A stretch of DNA of 64,000 bases from CBDANW01 sp965197825. Lineage in GTDB: Bacteria > Acidobacteriota > Vicinamibacteria > Marinacidobacterales > DATDRI01. The translations under genes were made by a program, and so were the position numbers. The notes beneath the pieces are model-generated. The model did not search any database and was not told the DNA's origin. It saw nothing but the letters and a program-made list of their open reading frames with translations. Each line of letters opens with the position of its first letter. Position 1 is the first letter of the stretch. Location: assembly GCA_965197825.1 (NCBI GenBank), contig CBDANW010000003.1, forward strand, positions 1,922,001-1,986,000. The letters are read 5' to 3'. Positions 57,593-64,000 of this stretch are shown here, one piece after another.

Positions 57593-59068
57593 CTATCGAG
57601 GGAAGAACTTCGCAGTCGCCGCCTCTTCAGGAGGTCGCGTTAGCAACGACACCGCTACCACGGCCAACGAGCTGCCGAGCACGATCACAACCACCGGAAG
57701 GATGCCCGTCCCGCCCACCGAGTACTCGCCTGGCACACCGAGAGAGTCGAGAAAGAAATAGACCCAGAGAACGGCAACAAGAAGGACCGCCGCCATCGCG
57801 CCTTCCTTCGTGCTTCGTTTCCAAAAGAGTGCCGCAAGGATGATGGGGAACAACCCCGTATAACCGGTCAAAGACCACACGCCGAGGCTGAAAATGGACT
57901 GGTCGGTGAGCATCGAGAAAACGAAGGCCAGCGCCAAGAGCACCATGACGAACAGACGCCCGAAAAGAACCTGTTGCTTTTCCGAGAGCCGGTCGTGGAA
58001 TCCGTAGTGACGCACGATGTCTTGAGTGAACATCGTGCCGGTGGCCAGCGTCTGGGAATCGAGAGACGACATGATGGCGGCGAAGACACCGGCCGCCAGG
58101 AACCCCGCCAGAACGCCCCCGGCGTTATCGAGAATGAGCTTCACCAAGATGGGACCGTCTAGAGGCGCCTGGTAGTCGATATTCCCTATCGTCCCCAGCA
58201 CGACCATGGGAACCCATACCAGCGTGATGCACAAGGGATAGAAGACGATGCTGTAGCGAAACGATCGCGCGTCTTTCGCTGAAAGCCAGTGACTAAAAAT
58301 GTGTGGAAAGACACCGACCGAGAATGGGAGGAGGAGGAAAGAAAACACCCGGTAGCGAAGGTGCGAATCGTGGCTGCTGTCCCCTATCGCGAGTAAAGAA
58401 GGGTGGGTCTCGGCTAGCGTTGCCATCGCGCCCCGGAGCCCCCCGTAGTTGTTTAGGATGACGAGGAAGGTAACGCCGCCCACGATCATGAAAACCAGGG
58501 TCTGGAACGTGTTGGCCCAGGCCGTGCTGCGCATGCCGCCATAGCTAACGTAGATGAACACCACGCCGCAGATGAGCAAGCTTCCAATCCATGAAGCAAC
58601 GCCTTGCTCCGGCCCCCCGGTAATGGCCTGCAACGCGTCTCCTCCCCCTTTCACACCGATCAAGACATAGGGAAGCATGAGAGAAACCAGGACGACAAAC
58701 AGGAACAGACCAAGCAGATCTGACTCGTATCTCTCGCGAAAGAATTGCACTTGGGTCAGATACCCCTCTTTTTTGCCCAACCACCACAGCCGAGTCCCAA
58801 CGAAATAGATGACCAGTGGGATGACGAGTGACGAGCTCGATCCCATCAGAATAAACACGATGATGCCTTCTCGATACGCCTGCCCGGAAGCCCCCAACAT
58901 GGTGAAGGCAGTCATGTTCGTTCCAAAGAGGGTCATCAAGAGCACGAAGGGTCCGATGGTGCGACTCGCCAAGAAGTAGTCTTCTCCGGTTCCGCGGAAG
59001 GTCCGATGGGCGAGAGTCCCGACGATCAGGACAACGACGAGATAGGCGAGGATGATGCCGAGGATCAT
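57593..59068 (-). CDS. Sodium:solute symporter (SSS family)
   Basis: A 491-residue, about 13-helix transporter. IILAYLVVVLIVGTLAHRTF starts it; DYFLASRTIGPFVLLMTLFG and TNMTAFTMLGASGQAYREGI are the SSS motifs in helices 1-2. FIYVSYGGMRSTAWANTFQT (the GG-RS-W loop) and FAAIMSSLDSQTLATGTMFT (AIMSSxDSxL, Na2 site) are diagnostic. The substrate could be a monocarboxylate, pantothenate or sugar. It is followed upstream by a 67-residue DUF3311-type protein, a frequent partner. Intact and complete. Confidence 0.92.
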   Translation of the reverse strand: MILGIILAYLVVVLIVGTLAHRTFRGTGEDYFLASRTIGPFVLLMTLFGTNMTAFTMLGASGQAYREGIIVFILMGSSSSLVIPLVIYFVGTRLWWLGKKEGYLTQVQFFRERYESDLLGLFLFVVLVSLMLPYVLIGVKGGGDALQAITGGPEQGVASWIGSLLICGVVFIYVSYGGMRSTAWANTFQTLVFMIVGGVTFLVILNNYGGLRGAMATLAETHPSLLAIGDSSHDSHLRYRVFSFLLLPFSVGVFPHIFSHWLSAKDARSFRYSIVFYPLCITLVWVPMVVLGTIGNIDYQAPLDGPILVKLILDNAGGVLAGFLAAGVFAAIMSSLDSQTLATGTMFTQDIVRHYGFHDRLSEKQQVLFGRLFVMVLLALAFVFSMLTDQSIFSLGVWSLTGYTGLFPIILAALFWKRSTKEGAMAAVLLVAVLWVYFFLDSLGVPGEYSVGGTGILPVVVIVLGSSLAVVAVSLLTRPPEEAATAKFFPR

Positions 59069-59081
59069 ACCGGAGCTCGAG

Positions 59082-59285
59082 TCAATCTTTGTCGAGGTAG
59101 CGCGGCCAAGCTAGCAGAACGACGACGATCATGATTGCGGAAAGGAGAAGACTCAGAATCAAGTGGTAGAAGAGATTGACCGGGAGTCCAAGAACGAGGC
59201 GGGCGTCGCTCCAGAACCACGAACCTTGATGAAGAAGGACCAGAGACGGCGCCAGAACCAAAAACCAGAAATTCGACGACTTCAA
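59082..59285 (-). CDS. DUF3311-type small membrane protein, SSS partner
   Basis: A 67-residue protein with two helices (FWFLVLAPSLVLLHQGSWFW and FYHLILSLLLSAIMIVVVLL). The GLPVNLFYHLILSL segment with a short cytoplasmic tail (AWPRYLDKD) matches the DUF3311 plan, whose members lie just upstream of sodium:solute symporters and may assist them. The gap to the symporter start is 13 bp, so they are co-transcribed. Confidence 0.82.
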   Translation of the reverse strand: MKSSNFWFLVLAPSLVLLHQGSWFWSDARLVLGLPVNLFYHLILSLLLSAIMIVVVLLAWPRYLDKD

Positions 59286-59381
59286 GATCGGGCTCGAGTG
59301 AAAGGAGTAGGCATCGCAGCGAGCGATGTTAGTTCGAAGATGGGAGGTCGTGCAATCGGAAAGCCAGGATGGGAATGACGG

Positions 59382-60455
59382 TTAGGGAGCCGCCGCGCTC
59401 CGCGGTTGCTCGCGAAGGGACCGAATCTCCCGGCCTAGCTCATGCACGGCCATCGCGTAGTACGCGCTTCGGTTGTAACGAGTGATGACGTAGAAGTTGT
59501 TCAATCCCAGCCAGTACTCGGGCCCGTCCGGCCTCGTCAGGCTGAAGAGGATCGCCGCCTCGCTACCAAGGAGCTCCTCGGTCGGCGTGACACCGAGCCA
59601 CTTCCACTGCGCCACGAGGTAGTTGAGCTCCAGCCCCGAGTTCGCGTAGGGCAAATAGTGCTCCCCGGCGACGCGAGCACGAATCACCGTGCGCTCGCCG
59701 GCGCGCCATCCGTGGCGATTCAAGTAGTTTGCAACGCTACCAATGGCGTCGGCCGTATTCCGAAACAAGTCTCGGCGACCGTCGCCGTCGAAGTCCACCG
59801 CGAAGTAACGGTAGCTGCCCGGCATGAACTGCGCGATTCCCATCGCTCCCGCGTAGGAGCCTCTGGCATCCAGGGCGCCTATCTCTTCTTCTCGAGTCAG
59901 CAGCAGGAACTGTTCGAGCTCGGCACGAAAGGTGTCCGCGCGCGGTGGATACTGGAAAGCGAGCGTGGTGAGAGCATCGAGGACCCGGAAGCGGCCGGTG
60001 TTTCTTCCGTAGTGGGTCTCTATTCCGATGATGGCCGTGACGAGCTCTTCGGGAACGCCGTAAGACTCCCGCGCCTTCGCCAGCGTTTCCGCGTTCTCGT
60101 TCCAGAACCGAACCCCTCTTTGAACGTGATCCGCGTTCACGAACAATAATCGGTAATCGTCCCAGCTCTTGCGCCTGGCGGACTGGGTCATCGCGTCGAT
60201 GATCCGCGGCTGGAATTTCGCCTGGTTGAAGAGCCCCTCCAAGGAGGCGATATCGAACCCGTGCTTTTCCGCCATGGAGTCGATGAAGAGCTGGAGCTCG
60301 CGATTGGGGACCGGCGACGAGCTCTCGGCGGCCGTCCCCTCGGAAGCCGCCACCACGAAGACAGCGGCGACGGCCGCGGCACCTCGAGACCATCGGACGA
60401 GCTCTCGGGCGCCGCGGGTGAGCCCCCACACGTTGCGCTCGCTCAATCTTGCCAT
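59382..60455 (-). CDS. Lytic murein transglycosylase (MltB/SLT_2 family)
   Basis: Cleaves peptidoglycan glycan strands to anhydro products. 357 residues. An N-terminal hydrophobic segment (GAAAVAAVFVVAASEGTAAE) works as signal; no lipobox Cys is visible, unlike E. coli MltB. The catalytic Glu is in LVTAIIGIETHYGRNTGRFR; YAGAMGIAQFMPGSYRYFAV and DFDGDGRRDLFRNTADAIGS, then ANYLNRHGW, complete the SLT_2 core. The C-terminus FYVITRYNRSAYYAMAVHEL is also typical. Intact. Confidence 0.93.
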   Translation of the reverse strand: MARLSERNVWGLTRGARELVRWSRGAAAVAAVFVVAASEGTAAESSSPVPNRELQLFIDSMAEKHGFDIASLEGLFNQAKFQPRIIDAMTQSARRKSWDDYRLLFVNADHVQRGVRFWNENAETLAKARESYGVPEELVTAIIGIETHYGRNTGRFRVLDALTTLAFQYPPRADTFRAELEQFLLLTREEEIGALDARGSYAGAMGIAQFMPGSYRYFAVDFDGDGRRDLFRNTADAIGSVANYLNRHGWRAGERTVIRARVAGEHYLPYANSGLELNYLVAQWKWLGVTPTEELLGSEAAILFSLTRPDGPEYWLGLNNFYVITRYNRSAYYAMAVHELGREIRSLREQPRSAAAP

Positions 60456-60624
60456 CGCCTTTCTTTACGCGGGCTTCCCAATATTCGCATTCACTATTCA
60501 AGTCGTATGCCAGACCACCGCCGAAACGAATTCTAGACGGAGACAGGCGCCATCGAGCTCCTCTCGGGGGTGTACTTCATTATATACTCAGTGAACACCA
60601 TCAACACGACAAGGGAGTGATCCA

Positions 60625-60990
60625 ATGAGACGACAGTTCTTGGTCTGGGCTCCGCTCTTCCTCTTGGCGGTCGTTTCTTGCGACTCCGGCGAACGGCAGG
60701 AGCCGAATCTCGGAGATAAGACGGTTGCTAGGATCAACGATACAGCGATGAATGTGTACTTCATCAACATCAAATCCGCTGCGCGGAAATACCGCGCGGA
60801 TCGCGGTGGCTATCCGGCAACCGTCGACGAGCTAGTGGCGGAGGGCTTCCTCCGTGCACCGTCGGCGACCGACCCTTGGGGCAACCCCTGGGCTCTTGAC
60901 ACGAGCAGTGGCGAGCTAGTCGTCATCAGCTACGGTGCCGACGGGGTCCCGGGCGGCCGGGAGGAAGCCCGAGATCGCAAATCCCTATAG
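60625..60990 (+). CDS. GspG-like (type II secretion pseudopilin core) lipoprotein
   Basis: 121 residues with a lipoprotein signal (VWAPLFLLAVVSCDSGERQE) instead of a prepilin leader. The mature part is the GspG core: NVYFINIKSAARKYRADRGG, YPATVDELVAEGFLRAPSAT, DPWGNPWALDTSSGELVVIS and YGADGVPGGREEARD. GspG normally has a methylated Phe and a hydrophobic pilin helix after a GFTLxE motif; both are missing. So this is a stand-alone, membrane-tethered calcium-site domain. AAGGGAGTGAT lies before the ATG as ribosome-binding site. Isolated from other secretion genes; 170 bp divergent gap to mltB, which includes a TATATA-like element. Confidence 0.78.
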   Translation: MRRQFLVWAPLFLLAVVSCDSGERQEPNLGDKTVARINDTAMNVYFINIKSAARKYRADRGGYPATVDELVAEGFLRAPSATDPWGNPWALDTSSGELVVISYGADGVPGGREEARDRKSL

Positions 60991-61195
60991 GGCGTCTGAC
61001 ACGGCTTAACAGCAGCAGCCAAGCTAAATGACGCCAGAATAGCACCTCATCGCTGCGACGAGTGAACCCGCTAAATCGCCTTTCTTGAACAGATTTCAAC
61101 AGATCTGTCTCTGGTTACTGGTACAGGCCTCGGCGTGACATACTGGGGAACGTGTGTATTGTCTGTAAGGCTTATGAGGCCCATAAGACTTGACG

Positions 61196-62653
61196 GGGAT
61201 GTCCCGGCCGCTGTTGAATTTGGTCGGGTAGCGGCGGCACCTGTGAATACTCTTAGGCAGCAAACTCATCGCTGTCAAGAGATTTCTGTTTGCTTCTAAG
61301 CGCGTGAACGAGAGCGCCCATATGGCGATAGCCTTTGATACGCCGGAACTTTTTCTGCGCGGTGACGACGCCAAGAGCGGTCCATCGGCGAACCATGGAA
61401 GGACTCTACCAACGCTTGACGTTTCTCGATACTCTGCGAATGGTTCCGTTGAGATTCTCAATGGCGTTCGTCGTGGCAAGAGACTGGCGAAGTAAGGCGG
61501 GCAGCGCGAGCTTCACGACCGTGAGTGTCTCTTCCATCCCTTCACGAAGGCTTCCGGCAGCTTCGTCGTAGCCGTTTCGCTCGAGCCACGACACCAATGC
61601 CTGAAGTCGCTTGCGCGCCTTGTCGGCACTCTTGCACTTGTAGGCTTCCTTCATCGTCTGGAGCACGTAGGCGTGACGAGACTTGGGAAGGTACGAGCGA
61701 AGATTCCGGAGTTTATGGATCTGGCACCTTTGGATGACCGCGAGGTCCCCCAAAACGTCGACGAGTGCCTTGCGGATGCCTTTGCCTCCATCCACTACGC
61801 AGAGAATCGACTCATCGACGCGCAAGCCTCGCTCGAAAAGGTCCTGCAACATCGCGGTGCACACCCGAGAGTTCTCCGTCGAGCCCAGCCATATACCCAG
61901 GGGCACCTTCGTTCCATCTATTGTGATACCGAGAGTTACGACGACGGTCTGTCCGGCCACCTCAAGGCCATCCAGCATCAGTGCCGCAAGCTCGAACTCC
62001 TCTAGCCGCCGAGACAGGTATTCCTCGAGCTTCCTAGTCGTCTGGCTCACGAGGTGACGGCTGGCGGCACTCTTACTCGTGCCACGAGACTTCAACTTGG
62101 CCGCGGGTTTGTCCAGACTCGATTCGTAATTTCGGGTCGATACCCCCACCAAGATCTGATTCAACACTCGCTCTGGAAGCGGGTCTTCTTCGCGGAAGGC
62201 TTCGAAGTGTGGAAGCGACGCCTCCTCGCCCGACTTCGAGCGAACTCGAGGTCGCGACACTTGGATGCGACGACCACCGAAGCTCAGCTCTCCGTTCGTG
62301 CTCCCACAGTGGTTATGAGTTCGCTCCTTCTCGTGCTTGCCCTTGAGCCCCGCGATCTCCTCGGCGTCCTCTCTGAGCAGTAGGTGCAGAGCTGTCAGTC
62401 CTTGCTCGTACACCCATTCCGTCAGATCCGCCTTCGTGGCCGCGATCCCAGCTATCATCGGTAGCAGTATCTGACCGACTTGGCCAACTACCTTGCCCGT
62501 AGGCGAGTGCGTTTGCTTTCTTACTGGCTTCTTCGATTTCCTAGGCATTGGTGGCTCCTTGTCCCCCTCTGGAGACGGTTTATTGGCAGACCTATTCTTA
62601 GGCCGGCCAAGGAGCCGCCGCTACCCCAAATTCAACATCCGGCGGGACATCCC
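61196..62653 (-). mobile_element. IS256-family element, copy 2, without a visible target duplication
   Basis: Starts GGGATGTCCCGGCCGCTG and ends in CGGGACATCCC, like copy 1 at 51.4 kb. Only a handful of base differences separate the copies (for example near 61791, 61837, 62035 and 62307). The left flank ends AAGACTTGACG and the right flank begins CAAACCCCTACAC, with no shared 8 bp. So the flanks have been rearranged since insertion. The 205 bp before it (60991-61195) contain no gene. Confidence 0.88.
61253..62548 (-). pseudogene. IS256-family transposase, copy 2, same in-frame amber codon
   Basis: The same 380-residue product as copy 1, with three substitutions visible (Trp to Cys in HNHCGSTNGE, Lys to Arg in QTTRKLEEYL, Leu to Phe in LQDLFERGLR). 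The stop TAG after NVKRW (61406-61408) and the in-frame continuation to TAA at 61253 are shared. The catalytic Asp-Asp-Glu set is unchanged. Two copies with the same stop mean that the amber codon predates at least one transposition. Confidence 0.85.
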
Positions 62654-62728
62654 CAAACCCCTACACGACGGTGGAAATGCCCATGGTTCTCTCTCTGAGG
62701 ATTCGGCGCTACAATGATTCCCCTGGCC

Positions 62729-62814
62729 GGAGGGATGGCCGAGTGGTTGAAGGCGGCGGTCTTGAAAACCGTTGACCGAAAGGTCCGGGGGTTCGAATCC
62801 CTCTCCCTCCGCCA
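62729..62814 (+). tRNA. tRNA-Ser (anticodon UGA), CCA encoded
   Basis: Acceptor stem GGAGGGA pairs with TCCCTCC, with discriminator G and encoded CCA (62812-62814). The D-arm GCCGAGTGGTTGAAGGC, anticodon arm CGGTCTTGAAAACCG (anticodon TGA), a long variable arm and the T-arm GGGGGTTCGAATCCCTC all fold. The long variable arm and TGA anticodon identify serine. Confidence 0.96.
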
Positions 62815-63434
62815 CCTAGTCTGCCCAATTGTGGCACTGCAGAGACGGGTGAGATTTTCCGCACTGTTGGCAGGGTTTTGCAGGGGTAGGTGGCACCAGA
62901 GACGCGCTAGAAGGGCCGAACGGACCTCATTTTCGGGTTTCGTCTCTAATCTCGATTTTCGAGTGCCACGTTTGCGCCAAATAGGAGATGGGCGCTGACC
63001 CGGCCGTGTGGCGACCGCAAAGAGGCCACCCGAGAGGCCCAGAATCGAGGCCGGCGCTACCGTGGCGCAGCAGGCTAGCAAGTTCTGGTCCAGGTGCGGC
63101 CCGGGCCTCATTGATGTCTATCTTTCCCCAGGCCTCGATCCAGATATTCGCCCGGGGAGCGTGGCATCCCGTTTCTCGACGGTGTTTCCCTGTGCGTACC
63201 GGAAAACTCGAATCGCCGGCCGCAAAGTCACCCTCCCAGGGCATTGGTGTCATCTCGTTCGAATATACGAGGATCTCCACGACCGCCCAGGATCAGCCCT
63301 GGCGTCCAGAACAAATAGGCCGAATATTCGAAACCAGGCACAAGAGCGAGCCTCTCCACGTTCCTAAGACGCCGGTGGCACCGACGGGTCAACCGGTACG
63401 GAGCAGCCAATCGTGGCAGGTCTAAACCGTGCAA
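62815..63434. other. 620-bp region after tRNA-Ser without a supportable gene
   Basis: Between the tRNA 3' end and the transposase fragment I see no open frame with plausible protein character. The longer frames are Arg/Pro/Ser-rich shadows, and one runs antisense through the tRNA. No repeat of the tRNA 3' end that would indicate an integration site was found. It may be eroded mobile-element sequence. Confidence 0.5.
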
Positions 63435-63998
63435 TCAACGCTGGATCGACTTTTTGCGGAGCACAGCGACCCCGAGCGCGGGCAGTACGGGTACGCTGAT
63501 CACACGTTTCGCCATCCGCACTTTCAGGTGGAAGCCGTCCAGGTAAACGATCGCGTAGACCTCCTCGCTGAGAGCACGGTTCTGCCATTCCTCGAAGCGC
63601 TCCTTCAGCCGGCTAACCACGCGAGACACCGCGCTCTTCGATAGGTGCTCCTCACCGAGCAGTGGTTTCAGCGCTTTGCGGATCCGGCGGCTATTCGCGC
63701 CCGACAAGTACGTCCCCAAGATCGCCTCGTCGACCTCACGAGTCCGGCGCGCGTACCGGGGCAACAGCTCGCTCCTGAACTCTGTCGTCTCTCCCGTTTC
63801 CTCGTCTCGCACGCGGGCTCGTGGCACACGGAGCTCGCGAGTTCCCACCGACGTCGTCACGCGACGGGTTTCGGCTCCGTTGCGATATCCACAGCGGTCT
63901 TCTGCACGCTCGTAGCTACCACACTCCAGCGCTTGGTTGACTTCTTCCTCGAGCACGACCTCGATCGCCTCCAGTACCCGCTTACGCAGCCGGAGTTG
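63435..63998 (-). pseudogene. IS256/mutator-family transposase of a second type, partial
   Basis: The frame enters from beyond the window (RKRVLEAIEVVLEEEVNQAL) and reads RCGYRNGAETRRVTTSVGTR, RVPRARVRDEETGETTEFRS and LPRYARRTREVDEAILGTYL, the mutator-type N-terminus. KSAVSRVVSRLKERFEEWQN and IVYLDGFHLKVRMAKRVISV contain the first catalytic Asp. After VPVLPALGVAVL the sequence leaves the family and stops at 63435, so the C-terminal two thirds is missing. It is clearly different from the IS256 copies at 51 and 61 kb. Confidence 0.82.
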
Positions 63999-64000
63999 GA

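Noticed and set aside
62729..62814. tRNA-Ser as integration site of a genomic island
   Set aside because: No duplicate of the tRNA 3' end and no integrase gene were found within the window.
62632..63111. A 159-codon minus-strand frame through tRNA-Ser
   Set aside because: Its middle part (RERDSNPRTFRSTVFKTAAF) is the well-known antisense translation of a serine tRNA, a common misannotation.

Overview
The window is about 64 kb of GC-rich chromosome from a Gram-negative bacterium. Kdo synthesis genes (kdsA, kdsB, kdsC, kdsD), lapA/lapB and the PilQ secretin show an outer membrane with Kdo-containing lipopolysaccharide. The style of several genes suggests Acidobacteriota: a PknB-type kinase fused to TolB/WD40-like repeats, an alkaline-phosphatase-fold protein ending in 'LETLGYVS', and a type IV pilus locus with linked lipoproteins. 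That placement is inference; no rRNA marker is present.

Layout. 1-8.9 kb: the 5' part of secA (minus), a hairpin array, an SGNH lipoprotein, an M23 peptidase, a phosphodiesterase-like protein, a DUF309 protein, a decayed kinase/TolB gene, and small remnants of a beta-lactamase-family gene and comM. 9.1-12.5 kb: nested IS630, IS66 and IS1595 fragments with a methyltransferase-HNH remnant. 12.6-18.3 kb: DoxX and rhodanese genes, then pilR, pilC, pilT and pilB, of which only pilC is intact. 18.4-20.5 kb: a cargo-carrying IS1-like transposon with clear ends and target duplication. 20.6-34.9 kb: an outer-membrane protein, kdsB-pyrG-kdsA-kdsD-kdsC-lapA-lapB on the plus strand, then coaE, folD, accC, accB, an Xaa-Pro peptidase, a roadblock protein and a TPR protein on the minus strand. 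35-42.5 kb: two decayed pilus-linked lipoproteins and an intact pilMNOPQ operon. 42.8-47.4 kb: rplM-rpsI-rpsB-tsf-pyrH-frr, followed by a truncated thrC. 47.5-50.6 kb: a TAXI-TRAP uptake system. 50.9-56.6 kb: a redoxin-GAF-histidine kinase gene broken by an IS256 element, an IS630 half copy, and a decapitated M1 peptidase. 56.6-64 kb: a membrane protein, a sodium:solute symporter with its DUF3311 partner, a MltB-like transglycosylase, a GspG-like lipoprotein, a second IS256 copy, tRNA-Ser(UGA), and the start of another transposase.

The theme of the window is recent, selective erosion. Housekeeping genes are open and full length, while accessory genes (kinase, pilus motors, pilus regulator, surface lipoproteins, sensor kinase, M1 peptidase) carry stops, single-base indels and IS-linked truncations. 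Because the indels cluster in dispensable genes, genuine decay fits better than random assembly error, although neither can be excluded from one sequence.

The most notable structures are: (1) an IS1-like transposon with perfect 22-bp ends and an 8-bp target duplication that carries cargo, including the scar of a DNA methyltransferase-HNH gene, with a related methyltransferase-HNH remnant beside the IS1595 fragment; (2) two MITE-like elements and an IS630 half copy inserted at TA, with CTAG junctions that supply stop codons to neighbouring genes; (3) a membrane redoxin-GAF-histidine kinase architecture, now disrupted; (4) a ~50-bp intergenic repeat present three times.
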